In this document: positions 38,125 to 46,908 of the stretch, in pieces | How the letters are laid out: each line of letters starts with the position of its first letter | Numbering within the stretch: position 1 is the stretch's first letter | NCBI GenBank assembly: GCA_963807015.1 | Contig: CAWEAS010000022.1 | Coordinates: forward strand, 270,363-334,362 | Direction of reading: 5' to 3' | DNA length: 64,000 nucleotides | Source: JAJPKK01 sp963807015 | GTDB lineage: Bacteria > Pseudomonadota > Alphaproteobacteria > Rhizobiales > Xanthobacteraceae | Made by a program: the position numbers and the translations under genes | The notes under the pieces: generated by a model | Seen by the model: the letters and a program-made list of their open reading frames with translations, nothing else | Database searches by the model: none | What the model was told of the DNA's origin: nothing

Positions 38125-39501
38125 ATGTCGTTTCGTTTGCAGCAATTTTCCGCGGACGGCCACCAGGACCCCGAGGAGCACCACGCCGGTAACCAGCGCC
38201 GTCACATCCGCAATCCGACCCATCCGCACCACGAGCATCGCACCGCCCCCGAGCGTCAGCGGGTTGATCATCCGGCTGAGGCCCAGCCGCGCACGGGCAA
38301 TCGTCGCCCCCCGGCGCGCGCCTTTACCTTCGGCCATGGCGACCGCCTGGTGCGACTTGGGCCGGTGGCGTTCTGGACCGTGGTTGGCGCGCTGGTGATC
38401 ATGGCCGGATGGTCTGCGGTGACCGCGACCTACTTCGCATTTCAGGATGACGTTCTCACCCGCATGGTGGCGCGCCAGGCGGCTATGCAATTTGCTTACG
38501 AGGATCGGCTTGCCGAAATGCGCGCCCGGGTCGACCGGGTGACGAGCCGGCAAATGCTCGACCAGGAGCAACTCGAGCAGAAACTCGAACAACTCATGCG
38601 CCGGCAGGCGGTCTTGGAGCAGCGCGCGACCTCGCTCGGCGCCGTTGCCGATCCTTCGACCACCGGCTCTACCCGTTCGCGCGCCCCGGCAAGCCAGGCC
38701 ACGCCGAAGGCTTCGCCGATTTCGGCCCCCGCCGGGTTTACCCTGCAAAGCTTTCACGAATCGCGCGCCGAAGCACCTCCCGCGCCGCGCCCGCACATCG
38801 GCAATATCGGTGCCGCGCTGACCAAGCTGTCGGAATCGCTTGACCGCGTCGAAGGCCGGCAATCCAACACGCTTGCGGCCATGGGCGAAAGCTACGATGC
38901 CAAGGTGCGCCGCCTGCGTGCGGTGCTCGCGGACATCGGCCTCAATCACGGCAAGTTCGCCAACTCAGCAGTCGGCGGCCCCTTCGTCCCTTACCGCGTG
39001 GCCGCAAACTCCGGACCATTCGACAAACAGGTCTACCACCTCACCGTCGCCCGCGCCGAGGTCGAGCACCTCAACGCCACGATCAACGCGGTGCCGCTGC
39101 ACAAGCCGGTGGAAGGCGAGATCGAAACCAGTTCAAGCTTCGGCGTACGTGTCGACCCGTTCCTCGGGAAACCGGCAATGCACACCGGCATCGACTTCCG
39201 CGGCGAGAACGGCGAGGGCATCCGCGTCACCGCCGCCGGCACCGTGGTGTCGGCCGGCTGGAGCGGCGGCTACGGCCGCATGGTCGAAGTCGATCACGGC
39301 AACGGCCTGTCTACCCGCTACGGGCATCTCTCCGAAATCGACGTCCATGTCGGCCAGGTCGTGAAGACCGGCCAGATCGTGGGCCGCATGGGCTCGACCG
39401 GCCGCTCAACCGGGCCTCACCTGCACTACGAGACCCGCATCGACGGCGAAGCCGTCGACCCCCAGCGCTTCCTGCGCGCCGGCACCCGACTAGGGTTGTA
39501 A
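38125..39501 (+). CDS. M23-family murein peptidase with membrane anchor
   Basis: 458 residues from ATG 38125, backed by GGAG 5 bases upstream; ATG 38089 is in frame. A His-rich basic N-terminus is followed by one membrane helix near residues 80-103, then a coiled coil rich in Gln, Glu and Arg (about 110-155). The C-terminal LytM domain has MHTGIDFRGENGEGI (first His and Asp), AAGTVVSAGWSGGYGRMVEV, GLSTRYGHLSEIDVHVGQVV and the HLHYE block. All zinc ligands are present, so an active endopeptidase is likely. Confidence 0.9.
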   Translation: MSFRLQQFSADGHQDPEEHHAGNQRRHIRNPTHPHHEHRTAPERQRVDHPAEAQPRTGNRRPPARAFTFGHGDRLVRLGPVAFWTVVGALVIMAGWSAVTATYFAFQDDVLTRMVARQAAMQFAYEDRLAEMRARVDRVTSRQMLDQEQLEQKLEQLMRRQAVLEQRATSLGAVADPSTTGSTRSRAPASQATPKASPISAPAGFTLQSFHESRAEAPPAPRPHIGNIGAALTKLSESLDRVEGRQSNTLAAMGESYDAKVRRLRAVLADIGLNHGKFANSAVGGPFVPYRVAANSGPFDKQVYHLTVARAEVEHLNATINAVPLHKPVEGEIETSSSFGVRVDPFLGKPAMHTGIDFRGENGEGIRVTAAGTVVSAGWSGGYGRMVEVDHGNGLSTRYGHLSEIDVHVGQVVKTGQIVGRMGSTGRSTGPHLHYETRIDGEAVDPQRFLRAGTRLGL

Positions 39502-39548
39502 TTCGAGGAATTGGCAGGCGGGCGAAGCGCAGCGCCCGTGCGGAAGCC

Positions 39549-39683
39549 GTCATTCCGGGGCGCCGCGGCGAGCCCGGAATCCATAACCACGGGCTGCGGA
39601 GTAAGGATTCCGGGCTGCCTCGCTGCGCTCGGCCCCCGGAATGACCGCGTAGAGGTGGGCACGCTTCGCTTTGCCCACCCTAC
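39549..39683. repeat. CATTCCGGGG palindrome joined to a half TAGGGTGGGCAAAG element
   Basis: GTCATTCCGGGGCGCCGC on the left and CGGCCCCCGGAATGAC on the right (to 39645) form the first palindrome, with inner CCCGGAATCCA/GGATTCCGGG arms. From 39655 a half copy of the other family follows (GGTGGGCACGCTTCGC then TTTGCCCACCCTAC). Confidence 0.75.
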
Positions 39684-39709
39684 GTCATCATTAGCTTTAC
39701 CTGCCCCGG

Positions 39710-40681
39710 TCACTCCACCGACAGGTTCGCCGCTTTGACGACAGTCGCCCATTTTGCGGTGTCGTCGGCCACGAACTTGCCGAACTCCGCGGGCGACATC
39801 GGCATCGGAATGCCGCCAAGCTCGGCGAGTTTCGCCTGGAGTTTTGGATCGGCGAGCGCCTTGCCGACCGATTTGTTCAACGTCTCGATGATGTCGGCCG
39901 GCGTCCCTTTGGGCGCCGAAATGCCGTACCACGGACTCGCTTCGTAGCCCGGAACGGTCTCGCCGATCGCCGGCACGTCGGGCAGTGCCGGCCATCGCTG
40001 TCCCACCGTGACCCCGAGCGCGCGCAATTGGCCGCTCCGCACGAACTCGATCGCGCCCGGCAGATTGTCGAACATCACCTGGACCTTGTTGGTCATGAGG
40101 TCCGGATAGGCCGGCGCCGAGCCGCGATAGGGCACGTGGATGATGTCGACATGCGCCAGCATCTTGAACAGTTCGCCCGACAAGTGCACGGAGGTGCCGT
40201 TGCCGGATGATGCGAAGCTCAGTTCGCCCGGCCGTGCCTTCGCGAGCGCGATGAACTCCGCCACCGTCTTCGCCGGCAGCGACGGCGGCACCACCATGAT
40301 GTTGGTGAGGCGCATGATGCCCGCGACCGGCGCGGTATCACGCAGGAAATCGAACGGCAGCTTCTTGTAGAGCGAAGCACTGATCGCATTGCTCGATGCG
40401 GCAAACAAGATCGTATAGCCGTCGGGCGGCGAGTTGATCACCGCCGCGGTGCCGATGTTGCCGCCGGAGCCGGCGCGGTTGTCCACGACGAACTGCTGGC
40501 CAAGATCGTTCGACAGCCACTCGGCCATGACGCGGGCAACGATATCGACCGGTCCGCCTGCGGCAAAGCCGGCCACGAAGTGCACCGGCCGCGCCGGATA
40601 TTTCTCGGCCGCCGTCGCCGGTAACGTGGCGAGGACAGCCGCGGCAAAAGCGAGAATGGAAGGTATTCGCATGGCGCCCAT
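39710..40681 (-). CDS. Tripartite tricarboxylate transporter (Bug) solute-binding protein
   Basis: 323 residues from ATG 40681, set by AAGGAG upstream. A signal peptide ends in TAA. The family core is present: VHFVAGFAAGGPVDIVARVM, VDNRAGSGGNIGTAAVINSP, PDGYTILFA, then HVPYRGSAPAYPDLMTNKVQ. Bug proteins bind carboxylates or aromatics in the periplasm. No TctA/TctB membrane genes are in the window, so it is an orphan, as is common for this family. Confidence 0.93.
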   Translation of the reverse strand: MGAMRIPSILAFAAAVLATLPATAAEKYPARPVHFVAGFAAGGPVDIVARVMAEWLSNDLGQQFVVDNRAGSGGNIGTAAVINSPPDGYTILFAASSNAISASLYKKLPFDFLRDTAPVAGIMRLTNIMVVPPSLPAKTVAEFIALAKARPGELSFASSGNGTSVHLSGELFKMLAHVDIIHVPYRGSAPAYPDLMTNKVQVMFDNLPGAIEFVRSGQLRALGVTVGQRWPALPDVPAIGETVPGYEASPWYGISAPKGTPADIIETLNKSVGKALADPKLQAKLAELGGIPMPMSPAEFGKFVADDTAKWATVVKAANLSVE

Positions 40682-40901
40682 GACCCGGCTCCTTGGCGCT
40701 AAAGACAATGAAGCACGTTACCAGCTTGCCGGCGAGCGCGATACAATCCGGTCACGCCGGCAACGTTCGCTCGTCCGTCCGCTGCGATGAAACAGACGCT
40801 CGACCGCCTGGCCGGCTGCCGACTGCAAGTCGCTCGGCGTTCGAGCCAAAAGGCGATATGGTGCAGCGCGTCCGTGGCGCCTGCCTCGACTGGAAAGCTA
40901 T

Positions 40902-42440
40902 ATGGAAGAATTCGCCTATACCCGCACTCATCGGTCCTCTGTTGATCCGGACGCCCACGCAGTCGCCTGGCGCGATCTGCGCGAGTGGCTCGCGCTGATC
41001 GAGACATCGGGCCAGCTCAAGCGCATCGATGCGACCGTCGACCCGATCGAGGAGCTGGCCGCGATCACGTTCCTCGCCGGTCGCACCGCCGAGACGCCCG
41101 CACTTCTCTTCGAGAAGCTCGCCGGCGACGAGTTCGGCATGAAGGTGCTGAGCAACATGCTCGGCGCAAGCAAGGAGCGCTATGCGCTCGCGGTCGGTCT
41201 CGACCCTGCGCTGTCGACCGCCGACATGATCGCGGCGACGCGCAAGATCATGAGCCGGCGTCTCGCGCCGGTCGAAGTCGACAAGCGCGATGCGCCGGTC
41301 AACGAGATCGTGCTGCGCGGCGACGACATCGACGTCACCAAATTTGCGACCCCGAAATTCTGGCCCGGCGACGGCGGGCGCTACATCGGGACCGGCGACA
41401 TCACCTTCACCCGCGACCCGGCCTCGGGGCGCATCAACGTCGGTGTCTATCGCCAGATGACGCTCGGACCCGCGCGCATCGCCATGTACTGCTCGCCCGG
41501 AAAGCACGGCCGCCTCGACCGCGAGGCGTGGTGGGCGAACGGCAAGCCGTGCGAGGTGGTCGCGGCCTACGGCATCGACCCGGTGCTGTTCATGGTCGGC
41601 GCGCAGACGTTCGCGGCCGGCGAATCCGAGCTCGATGTTGCCGGCGGTCTGATGGGGCGGCCCGTCGAACTCACGCGGGGCGAATTCGTCAGCCTGCCGA
41701 TTCCGGCGCGTGCCGAGATCGTCATCGAGGGTTTGCTGCATCCCGGCGACACCGAGGAGGAAGGCCCGCTCGGCGAATTCACCGGCTATTACGGCAACGT
41801 GCGCGCGCCGCAGCCCGTCATCGAAGTCAAAGCGCTGCACTGCCGGCGCTCACCGATCATGACGGCGGCGCTGATGGCGCGCTATCCGTCATGCGAGATC
41901 GGCGCGTACTACGCGATCATGCGCTCGGCCCGCATCCTCGACGACCTCGAGCGCATCGGGGTGCCCGGCGTGATCGCGGCCTACACCCATCCGGCGGCCG
42001 CGTCGGGCTGGGGCATGGCGGTCGTGTCGCTGCGCCAGCAATATGCCGGGCACGCCGCGCAGGTGCTGGCGCTCACCGCGCAATGTCCGGCCGCGGCCTA
42101 CTACACGAAGTGGATCATCGCGGTCGATGACGACGTCGATCCGACCGACTTCGACCAGGTGCTGTGGGCGCTGTCGACGCGCTGCAATCCGTCCGACGAT
42201 CTCGACATCCTGCGCAACACCTGGTCGACCGGCCTCGATCCCAGCCAGTATCCGCCGGAACGGCGGCCCTACGGCTCGAAAGTGCTAATCAACGCCTGCA
42301 AGCCGCATCGCTTCCTCAAGGAGTTTCCGCAAGCGACGATGCTGCGGCGAGAGATCTACGAGCGCGTCGCGCAGCGCTGGCCGGAGTATGGGCTACCGGG
42401 CGAGGCGCCGCGTATCAACGTGTTTCACGAGGACAAATGA
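40902..42440 (+). CDS. UbiD-family decarboxylase
   Basis: 512 residues. The protein shows the UbiD order: YIGTGDITFTRDPASGRINV, GVYRQMTL, RIAMYCSPGKHGR, then GPLGEFTGYYGNVRAPQPVI with catalytic Glu and Arg, and HCRRSPIMTAAL. UbiD enzymes use prenylated FMN to (de)carboxylate unsaturated or aromatic acids. No prenyl-FMN synthase (UbiX) gene is nearby. The Bug-type binding gene lies divergent on the left and an ABC-type binding gene follows, so the substrate may be an imported aromatic acid; this is inference. Confidence 0.9.
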   Translation: MEEFAYTRTHRSSVDPDAHAVAWRDLREWLALIETSGQLKRIDATVDPIEELAAITFLAGRTAETPALLFEKLAGDEFGMKVLSNMLGASKERYALAVGLDPALSTADMIAATRKIMSRRLAPVEVDKRDAPVNEIVLRGDDIDVTKFATPKFWPGDGGRYIGTGDITFTRDPASGRINVGVYRQMTLGPARIAMYCSPGKHGRLDREAWWANGKPCEVVAAYGIDPVLFMVGAQTFAAGESELDVAGGLMGRPVELTRGEFVSLPIPARAEIVIEGLLHPGDTEEEGPLGEFTGYYGNVRAPQPVIEVKALHCRRSPIMTAALMARYPSCEIGAYYAIMRSARILDDLERIGVPGVIAAYTHPAAASGWGMAVVSLRQQYAGHAAQVLALTAQCPAAAYYTKWIIAVDDDVDPTDFDQVLWALSTRCNPSDDLDILRNTWSTGLDPSQYPPERRPYGSKVLINACKPHRFLKEFPQATMLRREIYERVAQRWPEYGLPGEAPRINVFHEDK

Positions 42441-42520
42441 ACTTCCGTAGAGTGCGCAAAGCGCGGACGTTATCACTGCAATTGCACGAATTCGGAGCGA
42501 GCCAGGTGAATACAGGTTTG

Positions 42521-42628
42521 GTCATTCCGGGGCGCAGCAGCGCAGCGGAGGCGAGCCCGGAATCCACACCCCCTGACCAAGGAGTATGGATTCCGGGCTG
42601 CCTCGCTTCGCTCGGCCCCCGGAATGAC
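42521..42628. repeat. CATTCCGGGG palindrome (full copy)
   Basis: GTCATTCCGGGGCGCAGCAG at the left is mirrored by CTCGGCCCCCGGAATGAC at the right. Inner arms CCCGGAATCCA and TGGATTCCGGG are exact. It sits between the UbiD gene and the binding-protein gene. Confidence 0.8.
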
Positions 42629-42663
42629 GGGCGGCGATGGACGAGCCTGTGAGGAGAACCGCA

Positions 42664-43698
42664 ATGACGAGATGGCCTTCCATCGCCGTGACGATCGCGT
42701 TTGCGCTCGCGACCTCCTCTGTCGCACTGCGCGCCGAGGATCTCAAGGTCGGTGTCGTCGGCACGACGAGCGACGCGCCGTTCTTCATTGCCGAGGCCAA
42801 GGGCTACTACAAGGATGAAGGACTCAACGTCAACTTCATCCGTTTCGACTCCGCGGCCAAGATGGTGGTGCCGCTCGGCTCCGGCGAGCTTGATGCCGGC
42901 GGCGGCGCGACCTCCTCGGCGCTCTACAACGCAGCGACGCGCGGCGTGAACATCAAGATCGTGGCCGACAAGGGCCGCACCTCGCGCGGCCATGCCTTCG
43001 AGGCGTTCCTTGTCCGCAAGGATTTGTACGACACCGGCAAGGTGCGCTCGTTCCGAGACCTCAAAGGCTTGCGCATCGCGGTCAACTCCAATGCCAACAG
43101 CGAGGCGGTGCTGCTCGACCTTGCGCTCAAGGCCGGCGGCCTCACGATCAAGGATATCGATCCCGCCTATCTCGGATTTCCCCAGCAGCCGGCCGGCTTC
43201 CAAAACGGCGCGCTCGACGCCGCGATCGTGGCGGAGCCATTCATCACCTACATGCTGCGCCAGGGCACGGCCGTGAAGCTCATGGGCGTCGACGAATTCG
43301 CGGCCGATTTCCAGAACGCCGTGACCCTCTACGGCGCTGACTTCGCAAAACGCAAGCCCGAGGCGGCGAAGAGCTTCATGCGCGCGCTCGTGCGCGCGAT
43401 GCGTTTCTACAACGACGCCCTCAAGGATGCGCGGCTCGCCGGCCCGAACGCCCCGGAGGTCATCGCCATCATGGTGAAATACGCCGCGCTCAAAGACGCC
43501 GCGACCTATCGCGAAATCGTCTCCCACGGCGTCGATCCCGACGGCGGCGTGAACGTCGCGAGCCTGAAGCAGTCCTGGCAATATTTTCGCGACCGCGGCC
43601 AGATCGACGGCAGCGTCACCGTCGACGACGTGCTCGATCTTTCGTTCGTGAAGGCCGCCGTCGCCTCGCTCGGGGCTTATCAACCAGCGACGAAATAG
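42664..43698 (+). CDS. ABC-type (NMT1/SsuA-like) solute-binding protein
   Basis: 344 residues from ATG 42664, supported by GAGGAG 7 bases upstream. A signal peptide ends near LRA. Motifs: DAPFFIAEAKGYYKDEGLNV, VPLGSGELDAGGGATSSALY, FRDLKGLRIAVNS, then GALDAAIVAEPFIT. This is the NMT1/nitrate-taurine-like binding family. No permease or ATPase gene is adjacent, so it is an orphan. Confidence 0.9.
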   Translation: MTRWPSIAVTIAFALATSSVALRAEDLKVGVVGTTSDAPFFIAEAKGYYKDEGLNVNFIRFDSAAKMVVPLGSGELDAGGGATSSALYNAATRGVNIKIVADKGRTSRGHAFEAFLVRKDLYDTGKVRSFRDLKGLRIAVNSNANSEAVLLDLALKAGGLTIKDIDPAYLGFPQQPAGFQNGALDAAIVAEPFITYMLRQGTAVKLMGVDEFAADFQNAVTLYGADFAKRKPEAAKSFMRALVRAMRFYNDALKDARLAGPNAPEVIAIMVKYAALKDAATYREIVSHGVDPDGGVNVASLKQSWQYFRDRGQIDGSVTVDDVLDLSFVKAAVASLGAYQPATK

Positions 43699-43710
43699 AC
43701 GTTCAATCTT

Positions 43711-43798
43711 GTAGGGTGGGCAAAGGCGCAAAGCGCCGTGCCCACCGAAACGCCGCCCGTGGGCACGCGCGGACTCGTCCGCGCTTTGCCCACCCTAC
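43711..43798. repeat. Intergenic palindrome, TAGGGTGGGCAAAG family
   Basis: GTAGGGTGGGCAAAGGCGC and the right end GCGCTTTGCCCACCCTAC are inverted copies. An inner GTGCCCACC/GTGGGCAC pair gives a second stem. Confidence 0.8.
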
Positions 43799-43807
43799 GA
43801 AAACTTG

Positions 43808-43876
43808 TAGCCCGCATGAGCGCAGCGATATGCGGGTAGCTCCGTCCCGCATGTCGCTACGCTCATGCGGGCTACT
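43808..43876. repeat. Intergenic palindrome, TAGCCCGCATGAGC subtype
   Basis: GTAGCCCGCATGAGCGCAGC pairs with the right end GCTACGCTCATGCGGGCTAC. This is the CGCATG subtype also seen at the right end of the 15303 copy. It lies just before the end of the zinc peptidase gene. Confidence 0.75.
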
Positions 43877-43888
43877 GTTGCCTGCTGC

Positions 43889-44830
43889 TCACAAATTCGC
43901 GGCGCGGAAAGTGTTGCACGCGGCGACCGTGCCTTCGCGATAGCCGGTCATGAACCAGCGCTGGCGCTGCTCGGCCGAACCGTGCGTGAAGCTGTCCGGC
44001 ACGACGCGTCCGGTCGCTTTGCGCTGAAGTGTGTCGTCGCCGATCGCAGCGGCGGTGCGCAGTGCGGCCTCGATGTCGCCGGGCTCGACCAGGGCTGGTT
44101 TGCCCGCGTTGAGGAGGCGTTGGTTTTCGTGATTTGCCCACAGGCCGGCGTAGCAGTCCGCCTGCAGCTCGACCATGACCTGAAGGCGGTTTGCCTCGGC
44201 GCGGCTCAAGCTCTGCTGCTGCGCCTGAATGCGCGGCAGCGTCTTCAGCAGATTCTGGATGTGATGCCCGAATTCGTGGGCGATCACGTACGCCTCGGTA
44301 AACTGGCAGGCACGGCTGCCAGTATCGCAGCCGTGGAACCGCGTCTGGATTTCATTGAAGAACGAGGTGTCGAGATAGATCTTCTGGTCGTTCGGACAAT
44401 AGAAGGGGCCCATCGCGGCCTGGGCGCCCCCGCAGGCGGCATACGTCTGGCCGTTGTAAAGCACGAGGGTCGGGTTGTTATAGGGCTGGTTCGCCGCCTG
44501 GAAGATGCCTCGCCATTCGCGCTCGATGTTGCCCATCACGGTCGATACGAACCTGCCGGTGTCGTCGGCCGGTGTGCCGGTGCGCCCGGACTGGCGCGGT
44601 GCCTGCTGCTCGTGGCCACCGCCGCCGCCGAGAATCTCGGCGCCGCCGATCAACAGGCGCGGGTCGACACCGAGTGCCCAGCCGAGAAGCCCAAGGACGA
44701 TGAGGGTGCCGATGCCGATTCCGCCGCCCCCCACCGGCAAACCAAATCCGCCACCGCCGCCGCCGAATCCCCCTGACTGACCGCGACGATCCTCGATATC
44801 GCTGCTCTGTTCAGATTCGTCCAACCGCAT
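43889..44830 (-). CDS. Neutral zinc metallopeptidase (YpfJ family)
   Basis: 313 residues; GGAG lies 8 bases before the ATG. A Gly-rich N-terminus leads to a membrane helix (about 36-55, IGIGTLIVLGLLGWALGV). The core holds GPFYCPNDQKIYLDTSFFNE, the zinc site YVIAHEFGHHIQNLL, VELQADCYAGLWAN with a further ligand, and a C-terminal DSFTHGSAEQRQRWFMTGY. All parts of the family are present. The substrate is unknown. It is divergent from ccrM across about 315 bases. Confidence 0.93.
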   Translation of the reverse strand: MRLDESEQSSDIEDRRGQSGGFGGGGGGFGLPVGGGGIGIGTLIVLGLLGWALGVDPRLLIGGAEILGGGGGHEQQAPRQSGRTGTPADDTGRFVSTVMGNIEREWRGIFQAANQPYNNPTLVLYNGQTYAACGGAQAAMGPFYCPNDQKIYLDTSFFNEIQTRFHGCDTGSRACQFTEAYVIAHEFGHHIQNLLKTLPRIQAQQQSLSRAEANRLQVMVELQADCYAGLWANHENQRLLNAGKPALVEPGDIEAALRTAAAIGDDTLQRKATGRVVPDSFTHGSAEQRQRWFMTGYREGTVAACNTFRAANL

Positions 44831-44889
44831 GGCAAAACTCCATCACCTGCTCATTTGGTACAATCTATCAACGCGTAACTCGACATTTT

Positions 44890-45145
44890 GAGTCGCCGCG
44901 CACGCTCCGGCAATCACCCTGCGCTCGGCAAAATTTGCCGGGTGCGCCGTCGCCAATCTCCATAGCACCGGTTCATCGACCCGTGCAGTACGCAAACATC
45001 GACAATATGGTAACGCGAAACTTGCGGCACCAGTGAGACCGACCGTCTTCCTTAAGTCGATTTTTACCTTGCCCAGGCATGATTCAAAACGTCGGTTGTA
45101 GGTCCCGCGTCGCCGACCGCGTTGCCAGAGTCAGTGTCCTGAGTC
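44890..45145 (+). promoter_or_regulatory. ccrM upstream region with four GANTC sites
   Basis: GANTC occurs at 44890 (GAGTC), 45081 (GATTC), 45128 (GAGTC) and 45141 (GAGTC). The last two lie within 18 bases of the ATG at 45146. In Caulobacter, GANTC sites in the ccrM leader let the enzyme repress its own gene by methylation. Here the arrangement is consistent with the same feedback. I did not identify a promoter box with confidence. 44831-45145 contains no gene. Confidence 0.5.
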
Positions 45146-46276
45146 ATGGTTATGCCGCGCGGCGGGGCGTCCAGTAGGACGCCCCGCTTGATTCCTGCCT
45201 CCGAGCAGGGCGTCGAGATTTTCCGCGGCGATTGCGTCGCCGCGCTCGAGAGACTTGCGCCCGCTTCGGTCGACCTCGTCTTCGCCGATCCACCCTACAA
45301 TCTTCAGCTTCAGGGTGATCTCAAGCGGCCCGACGATTCCCGCGTCGACGCGGTCGATGACGACTGGGACAAGTTCGCCGATTTCAACGCTTATGATGAC
45401 TTCACCCGCGCCTGGCTCTCCGCCTGTCGACGCGTGATGAAGCCAAACGCCACGCTCTGGGTCATCGGCTCGTATCACAATATCTTCCGCGTCGGCGCGA
45501 TCCTGCAGGACCTCGGCTTCTGGATCCTGAACGACGTGATCTGGCGCAAATCGAATCCGATGCCGAACTTCCGCGGCCGCCGTTTCACCAACGCGCACGA
45601 GACGCTGATCTGGGCCGCGCGCGAGCCCGCCGCGCGCCGCTACACCTTCAATTACGAGGCGCTCAAGTCCGGCAACGAGGATATCCAGGTTCGCTCCGAC
45701 TGGACGCTTGCGCTGTGCACCGGCGAGGAACGTCTCAAAGGCCAGGACGGCAAGAAACTGCACCCGACGCAAAAGCCCGAGGCCCTGCTCGCGCGCGTCA
45801 TTCTCTCCTCGTCCCGATCAGGTGACCTGGTACTCGACCCGTTCTGCGGCACGGGCACCACCGGCGCGGTCGCCAAACGCCTCGGCCGCCGGTTTGTCGG
45901 CGTCGAGCGCGATGCGGCCTATCGCGACGCGGCGCTTGCCCGCATCGCAGCAGTCGAGCCGCTACCCGAGGCGACGCTCGCCCCGTTCCAGACCGCGCGC
46001 GATGCGCCGCGCGTCCCATTCGCGGCCCTGCTCGAACGCGGCATGATCGCGCCCGGTGCCGATCTCTACGACGCCAAACGCCGCCACAGGGCGTTGGTGC
46101 GTGCCGACGGCGCTATCGCGCTTGGCAACGCGGTCGGCTCGATTCATCGCATTGGCGCGCTCGCCCAGGGCCTCGAAGCCTGCAACGGCTGGACCTTCTG
46201 GCACGTGGAGCGCAAAGGTTCGTTGACGCTGATCGATGCGCTGCGGGCGGAAATCCGGGCATCCGCCGCTATTTAA
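45146..46276 (+). CDS. ccrM: CcrM-type GANTC adenine methyltransferase
   Basis: 376 residues. CcrM methylates adenine in GANTC once per cell cycle in alphaproteobacteria. The beta-class order is seen: the catalytic motif DPPY (48-51) comes first, with the AdoMet loop DPFCGTGTTGAVAKRLGRRF near 232. The target region has NFRGRRFTNAHETLIWA. The C-terminal extension (ALGNAVGSIHRIGALAQGL, CNGWTFWHVERKG) is specific to CcrM and needed for DNA binding. ATG 45152 is a close alternative start. Confidence 0.95.
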   Translation: MVMPRGGASSRTPRLIPASEQGVEIFRGDCVAALERLAPASVDLVFADPPYNLQLQGDLKRPDDSRVDAVDDDWDKFADFNAYDDFTRAWLSACRRVMKPNATLWVIGSYHNIFRVGAILQDLGFWILNDVIWRKSNPMPNFRGRRFTNAHETLIWAAREPAARRYTFNYEALKSGNEDIQVRSDWTLALCTGEERLKGQDGKKLHPTQKPEALLARVILSSSRSGDLVLDPFCGTGTTGAVAKRLGRRFVGVERDAAYRDAALARIAAVEPLPEATLAPFQTARDAPRVPFAALLERGMIAPGADLYDAKRRHRALVRADGAIALGNAVGSIHRIGALAQGLEACNGWTFWHVERKGSLTLIDALRAEIRASAAI

Positions 46277-46503
46277 GCCGCGCACGGGCGTGCACCGGGA
46301 AGCGCCGCGCTGCAAAAAAATGCGACCGGGCTGATTTCGCCCGAACTGCAACTCGATACCGACTTCGCGGTTTATTTGACCGAATGAACTGGCGTCTTCG
46401 GGCGGTTGGCGTGGCGGCGTGAGGGGGTGGCGTTCCGACGCCATTTCCCTCAACGGCCGTCGAGGATTTGTCGGCAAGCAAACGAAACTGGAGCGATTTC
46501 ATC

Positions 46504-46818
46504 ATGTATCTCTCGGGAGAAAGTCTCATCGTCGTATTGATTGTCGGCGTCGTCGCCGGATGGCTCGCGGGCATAGTAGTCCAAGGAACGGGCTTCGGGT
46601 TGATCAGCGACCTGCTGATCGGCATCGTCGGCGCCTTCATTGGAGAATGGCTGCTGCCTCGTCTCGGCATCCATCTCGGCGTCGGCATCGCGGCTGCAAT
46701 TCTGAATGCAGTCATCGGCGCAATCATCCTGCTGCTGATCCTCAGATTCGTTCGCGGCGGCGGACGTTGGGGCGGTCGCTGGGGAGGATGGCGAGGCGGC
46801 TGGGGTCGACGCTGGTAA
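46504..46818 (+). CDS. GlsB/YeaQ/YmgE-family membrane protein
   Basis: 104 residues from ATG 46504, with TGGAGCG upstream. Three hydrophobic segments: SLIVVLIVGVVAGWLAGIVV, LISDLLIGIVGAFIGEWLLP, and VGIAAAILNAVIGAIILLLI. The pattern G-x-x-A-G-W-x-A-G and GxxGAxxGxWLLPxLG is the GlsB family, small stress-linked inner-membrane proteins. A Gly/Arg/Trp-rich tail (GGRWGGRWGGWRGG) is unusual. 46277-46503 shows no gene. Confidence 0.85.
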   Translation: MYLSGESLIVVLIVGVVAGWLAGIVVQGTGFGLISDLLIGIVGAFIGEWLLPRLGIHLGVGIAAAILNAVIGAIILLLILRFVRGGGRWGGRWGGWRGGWGRRW

Positions 46819-46908
46819 ATCCATCCAGGGAAATTCCTGCTCCGACGTTTGGGGAACGCCCTCCGCTGAAGTAAGGTCGCCGCGCCAAGAATGCAGCGGA
46901 GGCCAGCG

